The position numbers and the translations under genes are program-made. A model generated the notes under the pieces. It did not search any database and was not told the origin of the DNA. It saw only the letters and a program-made list of their open reading frames with translations. A stretch of 64,000 bases of DNA, taken from assembly GCF_002891295.1 (NCBI RefSeq), contig NZ_LGUI01000003.1, positions 372,001-436,000 on the forward strand, in the 5' to 3' direction. Shown in pieces: positions 1 to 7,823 of the stretch (positions within the stretch are counted from its first letter, which is position 1; each line of letters begins with the position of its first letter). The DNA comes from Streptomyces eurocidicus (GTDB taxonomy: Bacteria > Actinomycetota > Actinomycetes > Streptomycetales > Streptomycetaceae).

Positions 1-424
1 CCTCATGCGGCTGCCGCCCCGCCCTGAGCTCACCCGCGACCTCCCCGCACAGCTCGATCACCGCCGTCTCCCGGCGCTCGCGCTCCCGCCCCGCGGCCCG
101 CGCGGCGAGCCGACGGCGTACGAGCGGCACGGCCACGGCCGCGAAGAGCAACGGCAGGACCGACTCACCCCACAGCGCCAGAGCACAGCCGACCGGAAGG
201 CACGCCAGCTCCCGTCGCTCGCGCGCCGAACGCCGCAGGCGGGCACCCCACCCACCGACCCACGGCGGCACCCGGAGCCCCGGCGGGCCGACGTCCCCGC
301 CGCCCGCGAAGAGCAGCCGGGCCCGCCGCACCTCCTGGCCCGGACGGGACAGCGACCAGGCCACGGCCCCCAGCGCCACCGCACACACCAGCGCGGTCTG
401 CGGCACCGCCCCGGCCCCCGTCAC
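1..424 (-). CDS. TadB-like type II/IV secretion F-family membrane protein (partial, N-terminal part)
   Basis: Only the first ~141 codons are present; the gene runs off the left edge. The GTG start overlaps the stop of the downstream-strand ATPase gene by the bases GTGA, so the two are translationally coupled. The visible protein has a hydrophobic N-terminus, an arginine-rich stretch, a second hydrophobic segment (LPLLFAAVAVPLV), then a helix with the sequence AVIELCGEVAGELRAGRQPH, which is typical of TadB proteins of the Flp pilus machine. In that family TadB is an inner-membrane platform protein working with the CpaF/TadA ATPase, which fits the neighbour. Family assignment rests on this N-terminal part and on context. 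Confidence 0.8.
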   Translation of the reverse strand, partial: MTGAGAVPQTALVCAVALGAVAWSLSRPGQEVRRARLLFAGGGDVGPPGLRVPPWVGGWGARLRRSARERRELACLPVGCALALWGESVLPLLFAAVAVPLVRRRLAARAAGRERERRETAVIELCGEVAGELRAGRQPHE

Positions 425-1578
425 GGCGCCCCTCCGCCGCGCTCGCACAATTCCGCCAGCCGCGCCCAACCACGCGCCCGCTCGAAGCCCCGCGGCCCCC
501 ACATGGCCGCGGGAACGGTCGAGACGAAGCCGGTCTCGCCCCGGTCGAGCACATGGATCTCGGCGACCCGCCGTCTGCCGCCCCGCTCACGCACCAGGTG
601 GATGACCACCGACAGCCCGGCCGCCAATTGGCTGTGCAGCGCCGCGCGGTCCAGCCCGGCCGTCGACCCCAGCGCCTCGAGCCGGGCCGGGACATCCGTC
701 GCGGCATTGGCGTGGACGGTTCCGCAGCCGCCTTCATGACCGGTGTTCAGGGCGCTCAGCAGGTCGGTGACCTCGGGGCCGCGCACCTCGCCGACGACCA
801 GGCGGTCGGGCCTCATCCGCAGTGCCTGGCGCACCAGGTCCCGCAGCGTGACCAGCCCCATGCCCTCCTGGTTCGCGGGCCGCGTCTCCAGCCTCACCAC
901 ATGCGGGTGGTCGGGGCGCAGCTCGGCGGAGTCCTCGGCCAGGACGATCCGCTCGTCCGGCGCGACCAGGCCCAGCAGGCAGGTCAGCAGCGTGGTCTTG
1001 CCGGAGCCCGTGCCGCCGCTGATGACGAAGGACAGCCGGGCGTCCAGGACGGCCCGCAGCAGCAGCTGGCCGCCCGGTGGCACCGTGCCCGCGTCGACGA
1101 GGTCCTCCAGGGTGAAGGCGCGGGGCCGCACCACTCGCAGCGAGAGACAGGTCGAGCCGACGGCCACCGGAGGCAGGACGGCGTGCAGCCGCGTCCCGTC
1201 GGGCAGCCGTGCGTCCACCCAGGGGCGGGCGTCGTCCAGGCGGCGGCCGGCGATGGCGGCGAGCCGCTGGGCGAGTCTGCGCACGGCCGTCGCGTCGGGG
1301 AAGGTCACCTCGGTGCGCTCCAGACCGGCTCCGCGGTCCACCCAGACCTGGTCGGGTGCGGTGACGAGCACATCGGTGACGTCGGGGGACACCAGCAGCC
1401 GTTCCAGGGGGCCGGTTCCGACGAGCTCGGACCGCAGCCGGGCCACCACGCCGAGGACCTCCGCGTCGCCGAGCAGCCGCCCCTCCCTCCGCAGGGCCTC
1501 CGCGACCCGGGCGGGCGTCGGTTCCGCGCCGCTCTCGGCGAGCCGCAGGCGCACGGTCTCCAGCAGTTCGGTGCTCAT
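421..1578 (-). CDS. cpaF: CpaF/TadA-type pilus assembly ATPase
   Basis: 385 residues. A P-loop GGTGSGKTT lies near residue 186, followed by an acidic Walker-B-like region (ERIVLAEDSAELRPDHPHVV), the arginine-rich stretch VRQALRMRPDRLVVGEVRGPE, and the His-box sequence ALNTGHEGGCGTVHANAA, all hallmarks of the VirB11/CpaF secretion ATPase family. It would hydrolyse ATP on the cytoplasmic face of the membrane to drive assembly of a Flp/Tad-type pilus. The ATG start overlaps the stop of the upstream ssd-like gene (ATGA), and its own stop overlaps the tadB start, so the three form a tight operon. Confidence 0.93.
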   Translation of the reverse strand: MSTELLETVRLRLAESGAEPTPARVAEALRREGRLLGDAEVLGVVARLRSELVGTGPLERLLVSPDVTDVLVTAPDQVWVDRGAGLERTEVTFPDATAVRRLAQRLAAIAGRRLDDARPWVDARLPDGTRLHAVLPPVAVGSTCLSLRVVRPRAFTLEDLVDAGTVPPGGQLLLRAVLDARLSFVISGGTGSGKTTLLTCLLGLVAPDERIVLAEDSAELRPDHPHVVRLETRPANQEGMGLVTLRDLVRQALRMRPDRLVVGEVRGPEVTDLLSALNTGHEGGCGTVHANAATDVPARLEALGSTAGLDRAALHSQLAAGLSVVIHLVRERGGRRRVAEIHVLDRGETGFVSTVPAAMWGPRGFERARGWARLAELCERGGGAP

Positions 1579-2699
1579 ACGGGCGCCTGCTCGCCCCGGC
1601 CGGACATCCGGTCCCAGAATTCGGCGCAGAACCGGGCGAGCGGCCCCCGGTCGTCCGCGCCCGGCGGGCGCCCCGCCGCGAGCGCCGCCGGCAGGCCCGC
1701 CTCGGGAGCGAGCTCACCGGCCAGGGGGAGCTTGAGCAGCCGGGCGATCTCCGCGCCGTCGAGCCCGGCGGCGCAGGGCCCGAGCACCACGGCCCGGAGG
1801 TCGCCGAGCGCCTGACCCACCGTCGCGACGACGCGGTGGGCGGCCGCCACAGCCCGGAGTTCGGCGGGGACCACCAACAGGCCGAGGTCCAGCTGGCCGA
1901 GGGCTTCGAGCGCCGCCGGATCGAGCCGGCGCGGCAGGTCGACGACGACCACGCCGCCACGTCTGCGCGCTGCGGCGAGCACGGCGCGCATCGCGTCGGG
2001 CGGCACGCTCGCGCAGTCGCCGCGATCCCAGCTGAGCAGCCGCAGCGCGTGAAGTTCGGGCAGGGACTCCTCGAGCGCCTGCCCCGCCACCCGGCCGCGC
2101 GAGTCGGCGAAGGCGGGCCAGCGCAGCCCGTCCACGCGCTCACCGCCCAGCAGGACGTCGAGGCCGCCGCCGAGGGGGTCCGCGTCGACGAGCATGGTGC
2201 GCCGCCCCGCGCGGGCGGCCGCCAGGGCCAGGGCGCAGGCGAGCGTGCTCGCCCCTGCTCCGCCCCGGCCGCCGATCACACCGATGGTGCGGGCGGGGCT
2301 GCCGGCTCCTTCCACGGCGTCGGCGATGCGGTCGACCAGCGGGCCCTCGTCCCCGGGCAGCACCGCGACGCCTCGGGCGCCGATCTCCACGGCCCGGCGC
2401 CAGATGCCGGCGTCGTCCGGGTCGTTGCCCACGAGCACCGCGTGCTCCCCCAGGACTCCGAGGCCGGAGGCCGTGAACCGGTGGGCGCAGTCGTCCCCGA
2501 TCAGGGCCAGCGGCGCGGCATCCCCCGTGCCCGCCACCGGGCGCGGGAGCGTGCCATGGGCCACTTCGGGCAGGGCCCCCGCCGCCGCGCACAGTCTGAG
2601 CAGGTCGTCGAGCAGCCCTTCGTCCTCGGTGACGATCAGCGGTCCGCCGCTTCCGACCCCGGCCGCCGACGGCCATTCGGAACTGCTGGATCCGGCCAC
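1575..2699 (-). CDS. ssd: CpaE/Ssd-like ParA-family protein (septum site-determining protein)
   Basis: 374 residues, GTG start preceded by a strong GGGGAGGA site. Residues ~1-135 are a divergent receiver-like domain; a ParA/MinD-type deviant P-loop (GGRGGAGAST) begins near residue 141 and is followed by MLVDADPLGGGLDVLLGGE, the conserved ADP-switch region. In Streptomyces and mycobacteria proteins of this type are called septum site-determining protein (Ssd); in other bacteria the CpaE branch localises Tad pilus machinery. First gene of the operon with cpaF and tadB, so a role in positioning that machine is the best inference. The canonical lysine of classical P-loops is replaced in the motif, as in other CpaE-like proteins. 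Confidence 0.85.
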   Translation of the reverse strand: MAGSSSSEWPSAAGVGSGGPLIVTEDEGLLDDLLRLCAAAGALPEVAHGTLPRPVAGTGDAAPLALIGDDCAHRFTASGLGVLGEHAVLVGNDPDDAGIWRRAVEIGARGVAVLPGDEGPLVDRIADAVEGAGSPARTIGVIGGRGGAGASTLACALALAAARAGRRTMLVDADPLGGGLDVLLGGERVDGLRWPAFADSRGRVAGQALEESLPELHALRLLSWDRGDCASVPPDAMRAVLAAARRRGGVVVVDLPRRLDPAALEALGQLDLGLLVVPAELRAVAAAHRVVATVGQALGDLRAVVLGPCAAGLDGAEIARLLKLPLAGELAPEAGLPAALAAGRPPGADDRGPLARFCAEFWDRMSGRGEQAPV

Positions 2700-2839
2700 G
2701 GTGTCCTCCCCGTCCCTCTGCGCGCTCTCGCTTCCGCGGACATCGCGGAACAGCGCGGGGAATCACCGTGCAACGAACTGGAAAATCATGTGGATCTTGG
2801 TGGAAAACTGGGGACAACCCCAGGGTTGTGAATATCCCG

Positions 2840-2857
2840 GTCACCTATACCGGTGAC
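2840..2857. promoter_or_regulatory. inverted repeat GTCACC-N6-GGTGAC upstream of ssd
   Basis: Perfect six-base inverted repeat with the spacer TATACC, about 140 bases upstream of the ssd start. The size and symmetry suit a dimeric regulator. No regulator is assigned; it could also simply be part of a promoter region. Confidence 0.35.
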
Positions 2858-2991
2858 TTCCGCAGAGCGGCACCCCGATTACGTAGCGTGACGTGTATGA
2901 AGGAGGGGAGAGGGCCGCACTTCGGGCCGCGCCGAGGCGCACGGACGGAAGGGAGATCGGATGCCGGGGCCGGAAAAGTATCCGGACATGC

Positions 2992-3026
2992 GACGACCCC
3001 CGCCGGGGGGGAGAGCGGGGGTCGTC
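2992..3026. terminator. strong GC hairpin in the ssd-HAD intergenic region
   Basis: Perfect 12-base arms (GACGACCCCCGC and GCGGGGGTCGTC) around an 11-base loop. It lies in a 463-base gap between two divergently oriented genes, so it is not the end of either. It could end a short untranslated transcript or be an attenuator in the leader of the HAD gene. The rest of the gap shows no convincing reading frame. Confidence 0.6.
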
Positions 3027-3162
3027 CCCACGGCCGACTCGGGGGGGGAGGAGTCGGGCCGGGTTAGACACGGTCGCGAACGATCCGTGACTTCCATGGT
3101 GTACCCGAGAGCCTTCTCAGGCAAACCCACACGCCTCAGCTTACGCCGAATGGAGGGCGCCT

Positions 3163-4008
3163 ATGCTCGGGCGCGTGGAAAACCACTCGTTGTCCCGGAC
3201 AGCCGCGTTCTTTGATCTGGACAAGACGGTCATTGCGAAGTCGAGCACGCTCACCTTCAGCAAGTCCTTCTACCAAGGCGGCTTGATCAACCGACGCGCC
3301 GTCCTGCGCACCGCATACGCGCAGTTCGTGTTCCTGGCGGGCGGCGCCGATCATGACCAGATGGAGCGGATGCGCGAGTATCTCTCCGCGCTCTGCCGAG
3401 GATGGAATGTCCAGCAGGTCCGCGAGATCGTGGCGGAGACCCTGCACGAACTCATCGACCCGATCATTTACGACGAAGCCGCCTCCCTCATCGAAGCACA
3501 TCACACCGCCGGCCGCGATGTGGTGATTGTGAGCACCTCCGGCGCCGAGGTCGTCGAGCCCATCGGCGAACTCCTCGGCGCCGATCGCGTGGTCGCCACC
3601 CGCATGGTCATCGAGGACGGCGCCTTCACCGGCGAGATCGAGTACTACGCCTACGGCCCCACCAAGGCGGAGGCGATCCGCGCCCTCGCCGAGTCCGAGG
3701 GGTACGACCTGGCACGGTGCTACGCCTACAGCGATTCGGCGACGGACGTGCCCATGCTGGAGACGGTGGGGCATCCACACGCGGTCAACCCCGACCGCGC
3801 CCTGCGCCGCGAGGCCGTCGCCCGGGACTGGCCGATCCTCTCCTTCGACCACCCGGTACGGCTGAAGCAGCGAGTGCCGGCCCTGTCCATGCCCTCACGG
3901 CCGGCCCTTGTCGCGGCCGCGGCGGTCGGCGCCGCGGCGGCCACGGCGGGCCTGGTCTGGCTCGCCAGCAGGCGGCGTGAGCCATCCATCCGCATTGCCC
4001 GATTTTGA
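3163..4008 (+). CDS. HAD superfamily (subfamily IB) hydrolase with C-terminal membrane anchor
   Basis: 281 residues. Motif I is FFDLDKTV near residues 19-26 (nucleophile Asp in DLDKT), motif II is in VIVSTSGAEVVEP, a lysine in PTKAEAIRAL is motif III, and YSDSATDVPMLETVG is motif IV, so all catalytic elements of a phosphoserine-phosphatase-like IB hydrolase are present. The last ~40 residues contain an alanine/valine-rich helix ending in SRRR, likely a single membrane anchor. A GGAGGG site lies 6 bases before the ATG. Substrate unknown; in Streptomyces this gene sits next to the ssd/cpaF cluster without a known joint function. Confidence 0.88.
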   Translation: MLGRVENHSLSRTAAFFDLDKTVIAKSSTLTFSKSFYQGGLINRRAVLRTAYAQFVFLAGGADHDQMERMREYLSALCRGWNVQQVREIVAETLHELIDPIIYDEAASLIEAHHTAGRDVVIVSTSGAEVVEPIGELLGADRVVATRMVIEDGAFTGEIEYYAYGPTKAEAIRALAESEGYDLARCYAYSDSATDVPMLETVGHPHAVNPDRALRREAVARDWPILSFDHPVRLKQRVPALSMPSRPALVAAAAVGAAAATAGLVWLASRRREPSIRIARF

Positions 4009-4263
4009 GGCTAAAAGCAAATATATGCGGTCTGGCCTTCCGCTTCGGCGGCTACAGGAGTAGAAAGGAATCAACGGCCCGCGAGACCAGGGACATCCGA
4101 GAGGAAGCCCTTCACGCACCACGGCCCACGGACCGCGCATGAACGTCGGGCACCCACGCGACGCCGACCCGTCGATTACGGGCCAGCCGCACCAGGCATG
4201 GGCGAAGTCTCCAGCCTGATGGGCAAACATCGTGCACGCACTGGTAACCCGGCGAACATGCCA

Positions 4264-4295
4264 GCGGCGGTACCAGACTTGACCGGTACCGCCGC
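4264..4295. terminator. inverted repeat in the HAD / Fic-like intergenic region
   Basis: Perfect 11-base arms (GCGGCGGTACC and GGTACCGCCGC) with a 10-base loop, between two convergent genes that end at 4008 (plus) and 4401 (minus). A bidirectional terminator is the simplest reading. The rest of 4009-4400 shows no gene. Confidence 0.5.
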
Positions 4296-4400
4296 AACCC
4301 TGTCCGGACTCCACGCCCCTCACGGAAGCGGTCGACACCCCTCACGGGGCGGTCGCCGCACCGCTTCGGGCCTGCTGCGGGACCCGGCGGCGAAGTCGGG

Positions 4401-5222
4401 TCAGGCGGCGCCCCGCTGAAGCGCCTCGCACACGGCGACGCTCTCCCGGACCCCCAGCTCGACGGCGCGGCCGCAGTGCGCGATCCAGGCCGCGACGCCC
4501 TCCGGCGTCCCCGACACATACCCTTCGAGCGCCTCCGCGTAGGCCGTTCGGCCCAACTCCGCGTGGCCCACCTCGGCCGGGCAGATCGACTTGGGGTCGA
4601 GCCCGCTGCCGACGAGCACGATCCGCTCGGCGGCCCGCGCGACCAGCCCGTTGCACGACCCGAACGGGCGCAGGGCGAGAAGTTCTCCGTGCACCACGGC
4701 CGCCGTCACCAGCGCCGGTGCCTCACTGCCCGCGAGGAGCAGTCCGGCCAGCCCCTCCAGCCGCCCCGCCACCTCGCCCGCGCTCGGCAGCGGCAGCTCG
4801 ATCAGCGGCTCGTCGACCGGCTCACCCGCCAGCCGGGGCCGGCCCACCGACTCGTCGGCCCGGGCCCCGCTCGCGGCCACCAGGTGCAGCCTGGCCAGGA
4901 CACGCAGCGGCGACTGCCGCCACACGCTCAGCAGCTGGCCCGCCTCCGCGGTCAGCCGAAGGGCCGCACCCACCGTCCGAGGCTCACCCTCGACACTGAA
5001 GTCGGAGCGCCGGCGCACTTCTTCGAGCTCCCAGTCGGCACCGGACAGCGCCGCCGAGCCGCGCGCCCCACGCAACGCGGCCTCGGAGGCGATCTCATTG
5101 CTGCGGCGGCGCATCACCCGATGGCCGTAGACGCGGTCCACGGCCTTGCGCACGGAGTCCACGGAGTCGGCCACGCCCGGGAGCGAGCCCAGGGCGGCGA
5201 GCGGATCGGCTGTCGTACTCAT
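4401..5222 (-). CDS. Fic-fold-like protein with degenerate active-site motif
   Basis: 273 residues. The C-terminal half contains LLALRPFGSCNGLVARAAERI around residues 180-200, which lines up with the Fic consensus H-P-F-x-x-G-N-G-R-x-x-R but has Arg for the catalytic His, Ser-Cys in place of the acidic/glycine pair and Leu-Val for the first Arg. It therefore looks like a Fic-domain fold that cannot use the normal AMP-transfer chemistry. Homologues in Streptomyces are often labelled oxidoreductase without evidence. TAGGGT ends 6 bases before the ATG, so the mRNA is probably leaderless. It is divergent from the CooC-like ATPase gene. Confidence 0.7.
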   Translation of the reverse strand: MSTTADPLAALGSLPGVADSVDSVRKAVDRVYGHRVMRRRSNEIASEAALRGARGSAALSGADWELEEVRRRSDFSVEGEPRTVGAALRLTAEAGQLLSVWRQSPLRVLARLHLVAASGARADESVGRPRLAGEPVDEPLIELPLPSAGEVAGRLEGLAGLLLAGSEAPALVTAAVVHGELLALRPFGSCNGLVARAAERIVLVGSGLDPKSICPAEVGHAELGRTAYAEALEGYVSGTPEGVAAWIAHCGRAVELGVRESVAVCEALQRGAA

Positions 5223-5228
5223 GGGTAG

Positions 5229-5234
5229 ACCCTA
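5229..5234 (-). promoter_or_regulatory. -10 element of a leaderless promoter for the Fic-like gene
   Basis: TAGGGT on the minus strand, six bases before the ATG at 5222; transcription would start at or next to the start codon. Confidence 0.5.
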
Positions 5235-5308
5235 CGCACTTCGGGTTCACACCCCTCGAAGGAGTGGTCTTCTTCACTCACAGCTCTCACTTTTCGCGAC
5301 CGCCACCC

Positions 5309-5314
5309 TACGCT
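5309..5314 (+). promoter_or_regulatory. -10 element of a leaderless promoter for the CooC-like ATPase
   Basis: TACGCT lies 8 bases before the ATG at 5323 (an in-frame GTG is at 5317). No Shine-Dalgarno sequence is present, which supports a leaderless transcript. Confidence 0.45.
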
Positions 5315-5322
5315 TGGTGAAC

Positions 5323-6315
5323 ATGAAGATCGCTTTCGTAGGCAAGGGCGGCAGCGGCAAGACCACGCTGTCCTCCCTGTTCATCCGCCATCTCGCCGCG
5401 GACCGCGTCCCCGTCGTCGCCGTTGACGCCGACATCAATCAGCACCTCGGGGCGGCGCTCGGGCTGGACGACGAGGCGGCCGCCGCCCTGCCCGCGATGG
5501 GCGCCCAGCTCCCCTTGATCAAGGAATATCTGCGCGGCACCAACCCCCGGATCGCCTCCCCGGAGACGATGATCAAGACGACACCGCCGGGCGAGGGCTC
5601 CCGGCTGCTGAGGGTCGACGAGGAGAACCCTGTCTACGCGGCGTGCGCCCGGACCATTCCGCTCGACGACGGCGACGCGGTCCGGCTGATGGCGACCGGC
5701 CCCTTCACCGAGTCGGACCTCGGGGTGGCCTGCTACCACTCCAAGGTCGGCGCCGTGGAGCTGTGCCTCAACCATCTGGTCGACGGGCCGGGCGAGTACG
5801 TCGTGGTCGACATGACGGCGGGCAGCGACTCCTTCGCGTCCGGGATGTTCACCCGTTTCGACATGACGTTCCTGGTCGCGGAGCCCACCCGCAAGGGAGT
5901 GTCCGTCTACCGCCAGTACAAGGAGTACGCGCGGGACTTCGGCATCTGCCTGAAGGTCGTGGGGAACAAGGTGCAAGGCCCCGACGACCTGGACTTCCTC
6001 CGCGACGAGGTCGGCGACGACCTGCTGGTGACGGTCGGCCACTCCGACTGGGTGCGCGCGATGGAGAAGGGCCGGCCGCCCCGCTTCGGCCTGCTGGAGG
6101 AGTCCAACCGCGCGGCACTGCGCACTCTCCGGGAGACGGCGGACGGCGCGTACGAGCACCGGGACTGGCAGCGTTACACCCGTCAGATGGTGCACTTCCA
6201 CCTGAAGAACGCGGAGAGCTGGGGGAACGCCCGGACGGGCGCGGACCTCGCGGCCCAGGTCGACCCCTCCTTCGTACTGGACGAGCGCTGGGCCTCTACC
6301 CCGCAGCCCGCTTGA
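5323..6315 (+). CDS. CooC/MinD-like P-loop ATPase
   Basis: 330 residues starting MKIAFVGKGGSGKTT, a classical deviant Walker A motif at residues 7-15, followed by VVAVDADINQHLGAALGL. Later VVVDMTAGSDSFASGMF is the Walker B/switch region. This is the SIMIBI class close to CooC (nickel insertion accessory ATPase) and NifH-like proteins. No nickel enzyme gene is nearby, so its client is unknown. I chose the ATG at 5323 because the P-loop strand starts immediately there, although the frame is open further upstream into the divergent gene. It ends 20 bases inside the convergent lipoprotein gene. Confidence 0.85.
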   Translation: MKIAFVGKGGSGKTTLSSLFIRHLAADRVPVVAVDADINQHLGAALGLDDEAAAALPAMGAQLPLIKEYLRGTNPRIASPETMIKTTPPGEGSRLLRVDEENPVYAACARTIPLDDGDAVRLMATGPFTESDLGVACYHSKVGAVELCLNHLVDGPGEYVVVDMTAGSDSFASGMFTRFDMTFLVAEPTRKGVSVYRQYKEYARDFGICLKVVGNKVQGPDDLDFLRDEVGDDLLVTVGHSDWVRAMEKGRPPRFGLLEESNRAALRTLRETADGAYEHRDWQRYTRQMVHFHLKNAESWGNARTGADLAAQVDPSFVLDERWASTPQPA

Positions 6316-7534
6316 CCCGCTGGGCGGCGGGGAACCGGCCCCAGCCGCCCTTGGGCTTCTCCCCGACGTCCAGGGCGCGCAGTTCCCCGAGCAGCTTCGG
6401 GTCCTGCGCGTCCAGCCAGTCGGCGAGCTGCTTGAAGGACACGCAGCGCACGCCCTCCTTCCCGCAGACCGTCTCGATGGTGCTCTCGACGGCGCGCATA
6501 TAAGTGCCACCGTTCCAGGACTCGAAGTGGTCCCCGATGAGCAACGGGGCGCGGTTGCCGTAGTACGCGCGGTCGAATCCCGCGAGGAGTCCCTCGCGCA
6601 TCTGCTCACCCCATGCCTCGTGCCGGGACGGGTCGCCCCGGGTGCGGCCGCCGGACTGGTTGGCGAGGAAGTTGTAGTCCATGGCCAGCGTCTCGAAGCC
6701 CCGGCCGGGCACCGGGATGTCCTGCAGCGGGAAGTCCCACAGCCCGCCGAGCCTGCGGGGCCACACCTGCCGGCCGCCGATCGAGCTGGCGTCGTAGCGG
6801 AAGCCCATGGCCTTGGCGGCGGGGACGAGTCTGCGCTGGCCCTCCAGACAGGGGGCGCGGCCGCCCACGAGTTCCTTGCCGTAGTCGAAGGGCAGGGGCG
6901 GCTCGTGGGCGAGGCGGGCATTGGTCTTCCAGTGCCCCACGAAGGACTTCGCCTGCCGGATCTCGCTCTTCCACTCGTTCACCGACCAGGTACCCACGCC
7001 GTCGCGGGGCCCGCAGAAGTGGCCGTTGAAGTGGGTGCCGATCTCGTTGCCGTCGAGCCAGGCACCGCCGAGCTGGGCGGCGGTGGCCCGCACACCCTTG
7101 ATGCTGTTGAAGCCGATGTCGGAGGCGCCCCGCCGGTGCCGGGGCGGGTCGTACAGCCCTCTGCGGTCGGTGGGCAGCATGTACACGCCGCTGAGGAAGT
7201 AGGTCATGGCGGCGTGGTGCCTCCTGCCCACGCGGCGGAAGTGGGAGAAGAGCTTCTGGTCGTCCTCACCGGCACCGTCCCAGGAGAAGACCACGAACTG
7301 CGGTGGCGTGCGGCCGGGTTCGAGCCGCTCCGGCCTGGGCTGCTGGGGCTGGGGGCCGGTCTCCGCCATCGAGCCGTCCCCGATCGGACGGACCGGGCGC
7401 CGGGCCGCGTCGGCGGCGCCCCGCGCCGGGGCGCCCGCACCCTTCCGCCCCTCGCCGTCGGAGCAGCCCGCGGCCCCCGTCGCCAGGGCCAGCGCCGCGA
7501 GACCGCCCAGCGCCATTCGCCATGCAGCGGCCAT
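6296..7534 (-). CDS. lipoprotein with NodB-like polysaccharide deacetylase features
   Basis: 412 residues. The N-terminus (RMALGGLAALALATGAAGCSDGEG) is a signal peptide with a lipobox ending in Cys24, so the protein is probably anchored outside the membrane. FVVFSWDGAGE resembles NodB motif 1 (catalytic Asp) and EIGTHFNGHFC resembles motif 2 with its two metal-binding histidines. Later segments (YDASSIGG, LAMDYNF) fit the rest of a deacetylase barrel. The expected target is an acetylated cell-wall or extracellular glycan. GAGGTGG precedes the ATG. It overlaps the convergent ATPase gene by 20 bases. Enzymatic activity is inferred only. Confidence 0.75.
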   Translation of the reverse strand: MAAAWRMALGGLAALALATGAAGCSDGEGRKGAGAPARGAADAARRPVRPIGDGSMAETGPQPQQPRPERLEPGRTPPQFVVFSWDGAGEDDQKLFSHFRRVGRRHHAAMTYFLSGVYMLPTDRRGLYDPPRHRRGASDIGFNSIKGVRATAAQLGGAWLDGNEIGTHFNGHFCGPRDGVGTWSVNEWKSEIRQAKSFVGHWKTNARLAHEPPLPFDYGKELVGGRAPCLEGQRRLVPAAKAMGFRYDASSIGGRQVWPRRLGGLWDFPLQDIPVPGRGFETLAMDYNFLANQSGGRTRGDPSRHEAWGEQMREGLLAGFDRAYYGNRAPLLIGDHFESWNGGTYMRAVESTIETVCGKEGVRCVSFKQLADWLDAQDPKLLGELRALDVGEKPKGGWGRFPAAQRVKRAAG

Positions 7535-7823
7535 CTGCCACCTCAGCCTTCGGTTCGTCGGACCGGCCCGACCGGCAGGCTCACCGTCGCACGCAAAAAC
7601 AGAACCAAAGGAATGACGAGCGGATAAAAATACATATTCACTCGATAGAAGGAACCGCGCCTTTATTCGACCGCTCGCCCTTCCCGCGATCTTTACTCTC
7701 CATTACGATTCATTTACCGAGAGTTGAAGTAGGCCCCGCCATCGCAGCGCTCCCGCCGCTGCACGCCGTGACCACGGCCGCGTCCCCTGCGGCCGCGCCG
7801 CCCCGACGAAGACGGGAACGACC

